The notes beneath the pieces were generated by a model. It did no database searches. It was not told the DNA's origin and saw only the letters and a list, made by a program, of their open reading frames with translations. A stretch of DNA of 64,000 nucleotides from positions 4,849,001 through 4,913,000 of the forward strand of contig JAQISU010000033.1 of the NCBI GenBank assembly GCA_029339505.1, in the 5' to 3' direction. The DNA is from Unio delphinus. Taxonomy: Eukaryota; Mollusca; Bivalvia; Unionida; Unionidae. How positions within the stretch are numbered: position 1 is the stretch's first letter; each line of letters opens with the position of its first letter. Shown in pieces: positions 41,824 to 51,717 of the stretch. The translations under genes and the position numbers were made by a program.

Positions 41824-42768
41824 ATGATTGATATTTGGGGGAGATCTTTGAAACCCAAACCCGATGACACTGCACCACCTGATTCTGTCAAGGATGTAAA
41901 AAAACTAATCAAAGATGAAATAGCTGAGACGTTGAACTTAACAAATGTTGATCCTAATGAAATAGTTGTATTTCAAGACAAACAGGGTAAATTGAAATCC
42001 AGTGATGTGTCATTGGATGATATTTTAGTTAAACAACGAAACGCAATCGAGAATACTATCGCGTTATTTTCGGATCAGGGTAAATTGAAAACCAGTAATA
42101 TTTCTCTGGATGATATTTTGGTTAAACAACAAAACGCAATCGAAAATACTATCGCATTATTTTCCGATCAGGGTAAACTAAAACCGGGTGTACTCGTTTC
42201 GACGATTACAGATCGATTAAAAACTCTCAACGATGAGTTAAACAATTCTGTGTTTGTACTAACAACACTTGAATCTAGAATTGAAGAAAACGGAAAACAG
42301 TTTTCAGTTTTTCGTAGAAATATCATTGATAAATTTATTGGAACCCAGTTGGATAAAATTGAAATAAAACTCCCTGATATTAAAAAATCCATCGATGAGA
42401 CGAAAACTTTCATCGAAGCCGTCAGAGGTGATTTTTCGAGGATGATAACAATCATTGAAAAAACAAAAATTCCTCATGAGAAAACCAATAACGTAGTATA
42501 TACAATCCAACACGGATCATTTTTGTGGACATCTACAGACAACAAATTAGATATCACTGCAACCGTTAAGGGTATTTATCGATTAACACTAGTAACAACG
42601 ACTCAATTTAATATATCATCGTCGAGTTCATCCGGGGTCAACAATACGATTTCAACGATCATCGACAAGGATACAACTGAAAAGTTCACGATAACATCTA
42701 CTGATAAACATTTGACTAAAACTCCGCTATCATGGTATGTGGAATTCGTAGCGGATTTAAGTAAATAA
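41824..42768 (+). CDS. Fibre-like coiled-coil protein
   Basis: 314 residues. After a short Pro-rich start come two full 31-residue repeats and a partial third (around SLDDILVKQ and ALFSDQGKLK), then about 110 residues of heptad-like helix, and a Ser/Thr-rich beta domain from about residue 215 (GSFLWTSTDNKLDITATVKGIYRL). A repeated shaft followed by a C-terminal beta head resembles viral fibres that bind receptors. The function is inferred from shape only; I do not recognise the head. The repeats are 93 bp at DNA level. Confidence 0.55.
   Translation: MIDIWGRSLKPKPDDTAPPDSVKDVKKLIKDEIAETLNLTNVDPNEIVVFQDKQGKLKSSDVSLDDILVKQRNAIENTIALFSDQGKLKTSNISLDDILVKQQNAIENTIALFSDQGKLKPGVLVSTITDRLKTLNDELNNSVFVLTTLESRIEENGKQFSVFRRNIIDKFIGTQLDKIEIKLPDIKKSIDETKTFIEAVRGDFSRMITIIEKTKIPHEKTNNVVYTIQHGSFLWTSTDNKLDITATVKGIYRLTLVTTTQFNISSSSSSGVNNTISTIIDKDTTEKFTITSTDKHLTKTPLSWYVEFVADLSK
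41983..42178 (+). repeat. 93-bp in-frame tandem repeat in fibre-like gene
   Basis: CAGGGTAAA anchors at 41983, 42076 and 42169 give an exact 93-bp period; the units are about 90 percent alike. Confidence 0.9.
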
Positions 42769-42819
42769 CTAAATCGTTCGGATTTCACAATTGAAAACGC
42801 TAGTGTTTTTAAAATAAAA

Positions 42820-43365
42820 ATGATTTCATCAACTCAATGTCGCTATGATCAGGTCAGAGAATTTCAGAATAGACTCAAAACCCTCACTGAGGAGTATCAA
42901 ATAAAAATAAAAAAATACCGACGAAGAATCACCGCAATTGATGTTATTATATACTCGGTGTCAAGCGTTCTCACTGGCGCCGGAATAATACTAGCATCTG
43001 TTACAATGATTGCCCCGGTCGTAGTTCCAATTTGCATTTCTGCGGTGGCTACAATCGGGGGTATATCAACCGGGATAGCAAAAAAGATATCATCATGCAG
43101 CCAGAGTAAACTGCAGAATTACTTACTTCAATTTCATATTGCATCAACCGCATATTCGCAGTTATCCCTGATGATATCATCGTCACTCGATAATACGATT
43201 ATATCAGATAGTGAATTCTCAGCGATGGTCAGTATTTTTGATTCCGCGATATCGAAATTAGAGCGACAACATGTGTATAATAACAATGACAACACCGATG
43301 GAATCAGAAAACACGAACCCAAAAAACAAAATGATCTCAATAATATCAACATTACCAGATTGTGA
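42820..43365 (+). CDS. Two-span membrane protein of Polinton
   Basis: 181 residues. A charged helical N-terminus (KIKKYRRRITAID) leads to two close hydrophobic spans, about residues 46-68 and 70-90, rich in Ile, Ala and Gly (SVLTGAGIILASVTMIAPVVVPI). A Ser-rich helical region and a polar Asn-rich tail follow. Hairpin membrane proteins of this look recur next to Polinton penton genes and may sit in an internal or host membrane; the function is unknown. The last ~50 codons are included in a tandem duplication that also covers the start of the next gene. Confidence 0.6.
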   Translation: MISSTQCRYDQVREFQNRLKTLTEEYQIKIKKYRRRITAIDVIIYSVSSVLTGAGIILASVTMIAPVVVPICISAVATIGGISTGIAKKISSCSQSKLQNYLLQFHIASTAYSQLSLMISSSLDNTIISDSEFSAMVSIFDSAISKLERQHVYNNNDNTDGIRKHEPKKQNDLNNINITRL

Positions 43366-43520
43366 GTTCTCAGTGATGGTCAGTATTTATGATTCCTCGA
43401 TACCAAAATTAGAAATAAATCATGAGTATAATAACAATGACAACACCGCAGGAATTACTTCAACGAATAGTGGAGAACACGAACCCAGTACAAACAAGCA
43501 TGATATCAATAACATCAACG
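43207..43520 (+). repeat. ~155-bp tandem duplication across a gene junction
   Basis: Sequence from 43207 (GAATTCTCAGCGATGGTCAG region) recurs from about 43362 with some 80 percent identity. The first copy encodes the tail of the membrane protein, the second holds the start of the penton-like gene, and remnants of each gene appear in the other copy. Confidence 0.75.
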
Positions 43521-44798
43521 AATCCAGAATTCAGTGTGAATTTCCCCTCTCCGGTCCCAGTGAAGGAGATAGCGCTAGCAAAACTACGAATGTATCACAG
43601 TTGGCCTAATATCAGATCAAAATCATTTGGTGGTCAACAACCCAATAATTCTTTAGTGTTTGCAAATAAGAATAAATCCGACGGAACCCCAGACTGGAAA
43701 GTTGTTTCGATACCAACAGGGTCATACCAAATCAAACAAATCAATAATGAATTCGCGCGTAGAATAAAATCGATTACTGGAGTAGAGTCAAAAATCGCTA
43801 TAACAGTTCATGAACCGACGCTATCATCCGCAATTGAGATAAGCACAGAAGGATACGTCGTAGATATCTATAACAGCTCGATAAGAACCGTACTAGGATG
43901 GCCTGAAAACCCACCTCAGGGAATCGTTGTTGTACCACCCAAACCTAAAAAATCTGATTATGTCACAGACAGGATAAAACCTGATAATCCAATAAAAAGT
44001 TATAAAGAGTTCAGTGTAGAATTTTTTGGGTCAATGCACCAACATTCTGTGGGGGGTGGACAATCGAGTGTGTATCATTTTGTTGTTGAATCTAAAATCG
44101 ATGAAAATTTCACAGCGATGAATAATGATTTTTCACTGTTGTTAATATCTCTTAAATCCGGCTCTCTCACCCGAGATGAATTTATCAGCGTCGTAGAAAC
44201 ATGTAACAAAATTATCGACGATATGGAAACATTTAATTTACGAATTATTCGATTTATACTCGATCATGAAACCCCCACAACGAGAACAGGATTTGCAACG
44301 AAGTATAATATACGCGTAGAAGATATTCATGCGTTCAAACTACCAGGATATAATATCTTAGAACTACAAAAATCTCTCAGTGATGCCATCGATGTTGGTT
44401 TCAAAATAATCTATGACGCATGTGAAAGGAAACTAATGAAAAATTTATTAATCCTGACTCACAATAATGACCCAGACGGTGGCGGCAGACATATCGCTCC
44501 GTTCAACGTGAATATTTCATCGGTGATTGCGCTTAATTTAGTATGTGATGTTATCGAAGGAAGCTATCAAATTAATCTCGAACGATCAAATCAAGCTCAG
44601 CAAGGATATATTCTTTATTCGTTTGCACCAACAGCTCCTCCAGGATTCCTAATTATTGAAAACCCAATTAATCCTGTCTACATGCGATGCCATAATAATT
44701 CATTAACCAGAATTAATTTCAAACTCACCGACCAGTCAAATAATCTGATTGATTTACAAGAAGAGGTGTTAGCGATTAGTTTGTTTGTGAAATCATAA
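43422..44798 (+). CDS. Minor capsid (penton-like) protein
   Basis: 458 residues from the ATG at 43422. Segments ALAKLRMYHSWPNI near the N-terminus, SYQIKQINNEF, FNVNISSVIALNLVCDVIEGSYQIN and ILYSFAPTAPPGF near the C-terminus match the layout of Polinton single-jelly-roll penton proteins, which occupy the capsid vertices. A long inserted helical segment (about residues 220-330) lies in the middle and is larger than I would expect. It is the last gene, ending 18 bp before the right inverted repeat. The frame is intact. ATGs at 43271 and 43422 reflect the local duplication; the second is taken because it opens the full frame. Confidence 0.82.
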   Translation: MSIITMTTPQELLQRIVENTNPVQTSMISITSTNPEFSVNFPSPVPVKEIALAKLRMYHSWPNIRSKSFGGQQPNNSLVFANKNKSDGTPDWKVVSIPTGSYQIKQINNEFARRIKSITGVESKIAITVHEPTLSSAIEISTEGYVVDIYNSSIRTVLGWPENPPQGIVVVPPKPKKSDYVTDRIKPDNPIKSYKEFSVEFFGSMHQHSVGGGQSSVYHFVVESKIDENFTAMNNDFSLLLISLKSGSLTRDEFISVVETCNKIIDDMETFNLRIIRFILDHETPTTRTGFATKYNIRVEDIHAFKLPGYNILELQKSLSDAIDVGFKIIYDACERKLMKNLLILTHNNDPDGGGRHIAPFNVNISSVIALNLVCDVIEGSYQINLERSNQAQQGYILYSFAPTAPPGFLIIENPINPVYMRCHNNSLTRINFKLTDQSNNLIDLQEEVLAISLFVKS

Positions 44799-44815
44799 AT
44801 GATTTTCATCCTAAA

Positions 44816-45144
44816 GACTTGATCAAATATTCGGTTAAAATCATTTATTATTTTTTGTTAACCCAGTGATGAAATCACTAAGCAGCAGAGAGGGTGGATG
44901 ACAACAAGTTGCGACCAAAATTGATTAAAAAATCGTAAAAGTCTCCGTTTTCATTTTTTTAGTTTAAATGAGATTTCGTAGGGAAAGCTCATTAAGATTT
45001 CAATCAATTTTTTGTCTAAAAACGTTGTAGGGTTCACCCCTGAGACATTTTTTTTGGTTAAAATGAGATCGTAGGAAGGCTCGTTTTAGGATTTCAATCA
45101 AAATTTTGTCTGAAAACGTTGTAGGGTTCACCCTCTCTGCTGCT
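44816..45144 (-). repeat. Right terminal inverted repeat of Polinton (329 bp)
   Basis: Reverse-complement partner of 30253-30581, with the same two internal ~93-bp units and the inner AGCAGCAGAGAGGG copy at 44881-44894. Confidence 0.95.
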
Positions 45145-45149
45145 CCTGT
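45144..45149. repeat. Target-site duplication, right copy
   Basis: TCCTGT, matching 30247-30252; the first T is shared with the inverted repeat. Confidence 0.85.
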
Positions 45150-46387
45150 CCATGCTATTGCATCTGGATATTCAAGGTTACAGTTGTTACACAGTTCTCG
45201 TAATACATCTTGACCTCTGTAAGGATGTTGGGCATTACATGGCCTTGCAAACAAGTACTCAGTCTGGTCAACATTTGCTGTCTTTCTATATCTGAGAAGA
45301 GTTCTTATATTTTCAATCATGTTTGGTGTCAGAAGGATGGCAACTCTTTTTCCAAATTTACCTCTCACTTCAACTCTCATCAGACTATCACAAAGTCTTT
45401 GTTCTATTCCAGATAATGATGTCCTGACCTCTGCATTAAGTGGTGCGCATGATACTTCACTTGCTCTTTCAAACTCTGACACTTTCATTCTCTGCACTTC
45501 TCCTCCCCTTTTCCTATTAAAAAGATTGATTTCACATAGGGTTACTTTGGCTAAACTATCATAAACATCTGTACTGCTCCTGATTTCCTCTCTGAGGTCT
45601 GCACTAGATTTTTTTTAAATGATCATAAAGTTCCTTCACATCTCTGCAGAATGGGATGGTTAAAGGATTATTAAATTTCTTGCTTTCCAGACTTTGACGA
45701 GTGGTACATGAAACAAGATCTCCCCCCAATCACTTTCATACAACAGAATAAATGTATTTCCTTTTTCCACTTTTAGCTGATTTTCTCTTTCAGTCCCTCA
45801 CTTCGAATTATTTGGGCACACTTCTTCAGAGAATATCCAAGCTTCAATGCAACACTAGGTTTTTTATATGTGTTAGTTTTCTCTCTATATTCTGCCACAA
45901 TTTTCGCACTCTTTGTGATTCAAATTCACTAGACTCAAAACATTCTTCTAAAGTTCTAAGACCTACCAATATCTTCATCTCTTTCAAAAATCTACCAAGT
46001 TCCCGCATTTTGTTTTAAACAAAATTTGCTGTGTGCTCCTCAATATCCTTTTTGTTCCAAAGGCGTTGGCCATAGTTAATTATGAGAAGGTCATTTTTTA
46101 CTATTTTTTAAAATTTCATCCTTTTTCATACTGTTTACCACATTAGAGTAAAAGGTTTCAGTCATATGTCTAGGAATAGGAAGCAACAATTTCCCTTCCT
46201 TCACAGCACTTCCTTTTTTCGTCTTTAAACTCTCTGATGATTTGGTAATGCAATATTGTTTCTGATGCTCTGCCAGTTCCTTTTCGCAATATAAACCTAT
46301 GCAAGATGGGCAAGGAACAAGCTCAGATGCCTCATGTTTTCTGACAGGCAAATCACAATTTGATGGTCTATACTTAAGAATCAACAC
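45145..46387 (-). pseudogene. Recombinase-like gene, N-terminal and middle part (broken)
   Basis: It begins near 46387 with a Cys/His finger (CPSCIGLYCEKELAEHQKQYC), then a long helical middle recognisable in shifting frames (GQRLWNKKDIEEH, MRELGRFLKEMK, NPLTIPFCRDVKELYDHL), then SEFERASEVSCAPLNAEVR, GKRVAILLTPNMIENI and ELCNNCNLEYPDAIAW, where the Polinton interrupts. The catalytic C-terminal exon continues at 30252. Frame breaks lie at A runs near 46096 and 45610, and a stop near 46016, so the gene was probably already decayed, or the sequence carries homopolymer errors. To my recollection such finger-plus-recombinase proteins are multi-copy and uncharacterised in metazoans. Confidence 0.6.
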
Positions 46388-47598
46388 TCCTTCTTATTTT
46401 GAAATTTAAAACTGGAAAGCTGTTAACCTAAAAAGTATGACTGTGGTCATATTCAATATAAAATGGGATACTACAACTGAAGGTGTATTCAGGATAGAAA
46501 GAGTCATTACGACCATATTCATATTCTGAATAAAATGGGACAACTAACCAGTTCTAGGACCTATCTCAGGATCCAAGAATCCAATCCCACTTGTGCTCCT
46601 GGATTTTAAGGGTTTTTGTTACTCTGTTCTAAGCATATTTAAGGCTAGATCCCCCCCCCCCCAATGATTTTAATACATTTCTCAACAAGACATAATTGAG
46701 TAAAACAAAATTAACCCTTAAAGTGCTACATTGTTTTGCAGCACAAGATCCCCAGTGCTGAATTGTTTGAGGATAAAAAAAGAAGAAAACTAGTTTTCAA
46801 ATTGCATGCATTTCAATAAATATTCACAATAGATACACAAACCCTTAAACTTTAAGAGTAGCATCAAGACATGTAAGTTTAACATATTTGCATGTTCAGG
46901 TGTAAATACAGGCAATTCCTTTAATTTTAATATGAAACCCAGATCCAAATCAAACATTGATGAACCAATTATCCGGATTTTTGAGCAACAATCATTTTTC
47001 TGTAGTTCTTGCTTTTATTCAATATATAGTGTTTCTGTGCTGTAAAATACCAAAGTCAACCAAACATCAATTCTATTAGGACCATCTCATATGTTATTCA
47101 GAGATATCATATATCACAGAGGCATTATTTTACTTGTCAACAGTTCATCATATCATCAGACTCACAAGCTTGAACTTGCACACCATATAGATGCTTAAAT
47201 TTAGTGCCATACAGACCTTTCAAGCACTTCAGTGATATAGCTAAAAAGTATAATAATTGAATAGATCTAGGGTATAACTTGACTGCACTCATCCAACAGA
47301 TGCTGAATTTTATGTCAAAGAGTGTTCTCAAGCACTTTAGTGACAGAGCTATGGAACTTAAAAACTGAATCTTATGCAGGTTAAACTACATTTCAAGGAA
47401 ACTGACAGCCCATAAAATTGATACGCTGTTCTAAAGCTCATATGTTTGTGAAATATTTCCATGCAACTACAGCAAAATTATAGCAGTAAATAGCTCTGGA
47501 AGTGTGACATGTTTACCTCAAGATTCACCCACACATAAACTTTAGTAGCAACAGGTTTAAAAGTGAAAATATAGGTTATTTAATTTTAAAACATATAC
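46388..47598. other. Intron-like stretch, no gene seen
   Basis: AT-rich DNA between two putative exons, with a poly(C) run near 46650 and two phrases like TTCTCAAGCACTTTAGTGA/TTTCAAGCACTTCAGTGA near 47217 and 47322 that hint at a small local duplication. Confidence 0.45.
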
Positions 47599-47599
47599 C

Positions 47600-47827
47600 T
47601 GGTTTATTGGTCATATTAGCTATGTCGCTGAGAGGTGCACTAGCAGTGTTAGCTGAAGCAGCTTGGTTTCTTATCACTTTGGGAATGGTGGCCTTTTCAC
47701 GTGGGAGGGCACTGGTAGTGATATTTGTTGAACTGCTTGGAAGGGTGTCCGAATTGTCACTTAAGGGATCAACTTCATTTGTAGGTGTGTATGAAATAGC
47801 AGAGATGGTGACTGTATCAGACATACC
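47600..47827 (-). CDS. Ser/Thr-rich coding exon, probably 5' part of recombinase-like gene
   Basis: A good acceptor (TTTTACAG) and donor (ACCAG then GTATAT) bound an open 228-bp segment starting GMSDTVTISAISYTPTNEVD, rich in Ser, Thr, Asn and Ala. No domain is visible. By orientation and position it is most likely an upstream exon of the gene at 45145-46387, but it could belong to another transcript. Confidence 0.4.
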
Positions 47828-47863
47828 TGTAAAACAAACCATTATGAAATTCTCAAAATACAC

Positions 47864-47866
<3 letters not shown>

Positions 47867-47908
<42 letters not shown>
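47867..47908. repeat. (AAT)n tail of LINE fragment
   Basis: A clean trinucleotide array directly at the 3' end of the minus-strand LINE remnant, preceded by AAGCGCTATAGAAAGTCC, as in CR1/L2-like elements with microsatellite tails. Confidence 0.85.
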
Positions 47909-48205
47909 CGCGAGGACTTTCTATAGCGCTTAATCTTTAGAAGCTTTAAGCACTTAACAACATCTATAACAAAAAAGCCGCAAAAACACCACAAGATTAG
48001 AAAACATAAAAACTGCTGAAAAATATTTAAGGTTGGAAACATTAAGTCTTTAAATTTGTTCTTACAGTTTAAAAGGTGAGTTTTAAGAGCACTCTTGAAT
48101 GGAAACACTGTGTCTTTGTGTCCAATTTCAATTGGCAATTTGTTCCACGTTGCTGGGCCCTGGTATGCAAAAGAACGCTGTCCATATGTATATGTTTTCA
48201 TAGTG
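47909..48205 (-). pseudogene. LINE (CR1/L2-like) ORF2 C-terminal fragment
   Basis: It encodes TYGQRSFAYQGPATWNKLPIEI and FPFKSALKTHLL, the conserved C-terminal tail following the reverse transcriptase in CR1/L2/Jockey-type LINEs. Its 5' side is cut just before the pogo-like element. It is a different, more 3' piece than the fragments at 17.6 and 22.8 kb. Confidence 0.85.
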
Positions 48206-48218
48206 GGAATAATAAGTT

Positions 48219-49753
48219 CAGTCCTACCCGTTTATGTCGACATCCTCAGGCCCGAGGAAATATTGTCGACATAGGCGGATGCTGAGATAAGTGTTTGAGG
48301 GGGAGAAAGGGCTGAAAAAAGATAAAAGTTAAAATCTGTCAGCAAAGGGTAACCCGTCGTCAGTGAATAGCCTTTACACTCTGAGAAAACAATGGAAGTT
48401 TTGTGTTGGAACTTTGAGTACATGAAGACAGAATCAGTGTGAAATACATTTGCATATTGACAAATTACATTTTGGTTACCTTTGTGTAGTAAAATCCAAA
48501 TTAAAATATTGAATCGATTACATCCTGATACGAAAAACATTATGATATTCAACGTCGGCATTAGCACATGGTTGGATAGTTGTTATTTACATGCTTCATG
48601 TACATGTACTTAAATTGGCATAGATTTTGGTCAGTCTGTTCCCATCTTGAAAAACTGTCAACAGTACATGTATTGTCCGCAAATACTTTTGTGTCCGATG
48701 TTATGATGAACATTAAAGCGACTGAACAAACCACTTGTTGCAGCGAAGTTCTCCACACTAAGTTTTTTCGCAAATGCTTCAATGAACCATTCTGATGCTT
48801 CCTCCACGTCTTTAAATGTAGCAGTCTTTTGCTTCTTCCTTTGGGGAGCGCTGTTACCTTCAACGTAGTCCTTCTTTATAGACTCAGCAGCTTTCACCCT
48901 TCCTGAACGGGTGTTATTTTTAAGTGAAAAAATTTCGCAGACCTCTTTGAGAGATGTTCATCCCTCAACTTCATTAACAGCCAGATATTTGGTTTCCAGA
49001 GACTGTAAATTTAATTTGCGTTTTACACTGCTGTTGGTAGCCATCGTAAATGTAAATAAAGTTAAAATGAAAATTTCACAGCAAAAAAAAAAAAAAACTT
49101 GTTTTAATCATCGATCATTTTCAAAGTCTCGGAAATGCGTAATTCGTATTTTCGCAATTTTTATATCTGGGATTCAGAAAACCACGTATACAGGAGTCCT
49201 CTGTATGCATCAATTTCCTGGACGGCAAATTTAAGGGCTTGCTAGTCCTGCTTCGACCACCTGTTGATTGGGAAATTGTGTTGATCAATTAGCTGTGCTG
49301 ATATTTACAATCAGAAAATTCAGTGTCTGAAAGACCCACAGATGTACATGTTGTCATTGTAAGAGTACATCTATGATCTGAAGAGCATGACCCACAAGTA
49401 GGCGGCAAGATCAAAGACTTAACTAGCTGCAGAGTGGTGAGAAAATGTGCTGTTATGTTGTTTTGTTTTATATAAATCCGACCGAGACATTAAAGCCTGG
49501 CGGCAAGACCAACTAATTATTTAACAAAGTATGGGTCGGAACTGGCAGCTTGTCGACATAAATGATTAGAAAACAAAGAATTTGTAAAAGCTGGGACCAA
49601 AGGCTTCTGTCGACATGTACATTGATCTTTTATCTTGACGTCGACATAAGCATGACAAGTTGATAGTAATAGTAGACCAAGGGACTGGGGCTTTTTTGGA
49701 CAACATAGGCGGCTTTTTGATATAAGCGATGTAGATATAAATGGGTAGGACTG
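48219..49753. mobile_element. Pogo/Tigger-like DNA transposon, internally deleted
   Basis: Imperfect ends: CAGTCCTACCCGTTTATG at 48219 and the inverted CAGTCCTACCCATTTATA ending at 49753, with several TCGACATAAG-type subterminal motifs, as in Tigger elements. Right flank TA is consistent with a TA target; the left flank is TT, so the duplication is not intact. On the minus strand the start of a transposase survives (ATG near 49044: MATNSSVKRKLNLQSLETKY, with KLNLQSLETK-type psq/CENP-B helix-turn-helix sequence), broken by a TGA after about 29 codons. The DDE catalytic domain is missing. Confidence 0.7.
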
Positions 49754-50159
49754 TATCGATACAAATCATATGTTTTAAAAGCGAAATAAAAAAAAAAATT
49801 CCCTGCATTAAATTTGACATATAATTTTAATGTTACTGGCAAAGACAAAGCTACCACTGATAATTAAGTTATCTTTTATCATCCAAGGCAACAGGATTAC
49901 AAAAACATGTGACTAATCGCTTAGTGGCCTTGAACTTATTCAAGATTTTCAGCATACCCCAGGTTCACTGAGGGTATGTTAGAAATGGTCCCTATGGACA
50001 GCTGGAGAAACTGAAAATTGTCATTTAAAGCTAAAACATACCAGCTTGTTTGAAATATAGTGTACATTAGGTATAGATCTTGAAGTGGAGAAAAAAACTT
50101 TAAAAAATGTTTCCAAATGTTAATCAATTATGCAATAGTTCTATAGCTACTACTTAGTA
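49754..50159. other. No gene seen
   Basis: AT-rich DNA between the pogo element and the GGCGGA-motif array. Nothing coding was recognised. Confidence 0.45.
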
Positions 50160-50480
50160 TAATCCGATACTGCCCGTACGAAATAATTAGGCGGATTCGG
50201 CCTGGAACTTAGGGAGACTCCAGGCGGAATCTGCCTAAAATGTAAAAAATCTGGTTAATACTAAGGCGGACATGGAAAATTCGAGAAGTCAAAGATGAAT
50301 CCATCTAGAGTCCGTCTAACTCTAAGGCGGACTTTTGTCAAAATCCCTGTTACTAATACATCTTTGGGCAGAATTTTGGACTTTGTTAATTTTCCAACCA
50401 CCATCTAGGTGGAATTAGGAACTTAGTCAGTGACATCTATTATATGAAAGGAGGAATCTGGACTTAGTTTATTTTCTAAC
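50160..50480. repeat. Left array of TAGGCGGA-type motifs
   Basis: About eight copies of AGGCGGA or close variants in both orientations (for example near 50192, 50223, 50273 and 50329, and CTAGGTGGAAT near 50408). The same motif fills 62980-63480, on the far side of the transposase and BEN genes. Such arrays recall the subterminal repeats of CACTA elements. Confidence 0.65.
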
Positions 50481-51110
<630 letters not shown>

Positions 51111-51111
51111 C

Positions 51112-51208
51112 ATGGTCCGAATCAGCCCGTCATCTGGTCCGAATCAGCCCGTAAGTTGGGCCGAATCAGCTATGGTCCGAATCAGCCACGGTCCGAATCA
51201 GCCAGCAT
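51112..51208. repeat. GGTCCGAATCAGCC minisatellite, five units
   Basis: Five copies of a conserved 14-bp core, GGTCCGAATCAGCC, separated by 2-12 bp of variable sequence. Confidence 0.9.
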
Positions 51209-51717
51209 TCATTCCTGCATGGTTCATCTACATGTACTTATTTAGTCTTTATTGACAGTAAGAAAATACTCTAAAGTCTTCACATTGTTCTAGCAGTCAT
51301 TTCTCTTGAGAAAAATAATTGGGATGAATATAATTGTACAGATCCATATAACAGTAATATTATTTTCTAAATTCTGTGGGAATTAAGTAAACCAATAATT
51401 ATAGTAAAGCGATACACTGTTAATTATATTCAGCATATGCAGGAACTGTCCTCAAATTTACTGTCTCTAGCACTCCTTTGACGACTAGACAAGTTCTTCA
51501 GCATGTACAGTAAAGGCTAAAAAACTATAAACTTTACACATTGTGGTTTTCTTTCAGTTTTATCAAATGAGATTATTTAATGCAAATAATTAGTCCTAGA
51601 ATTCTGTTTTGTCATTTCTTGTACAAATCTGCAGCAATCTCCTTCTGGACTTGTAACAGGACAAATAATCATTTGTAATTAAAAAAAACACAGTCCGTAT
51701 GTTGCAGAAAATGCACT

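Larger units (their letters stand above)
30253..45144. mobile_element. Polinton/Maverick (adintovirus-like) element, 14.9 kb
   Basis: The element is bounded by 329-bp inverted repeats starting with AG and by a 5-6 bp target duplication. It encodes the hallmark Polinton set: RVE integrase, protein-primed-type family-B polymerase, A32/FtsK-like packaging ATPase, adenain-like protease, double-jelly-roll major capsid and penton-like minor capsid proteins. Left part: ATPase (minus), zinc ribbon/PLA2 and integrase (plus). Middle: polymerase-helicase (minus). Right 8 kb: a rightward block of HNH, virion and membrane genes. The near-identical ends imply recent insertion, but several genes are broken. 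It sits inside another gene, interrupting a recombinase-like coding exon. Confidence 0.95.

Noticed and set aside
43271..43609. Separate small gene between membrane protein and penton
   Set aside because: The frame is a by-product of the local ~155-bp duplication and mixes tail and start remnants of the two neighbours.
51112..51208. CRISPR-like array
   Set aside because: Cores are only 14 bp, spacers are 2-12 bp, and the setting is a eukaryotic genome without cas genes.
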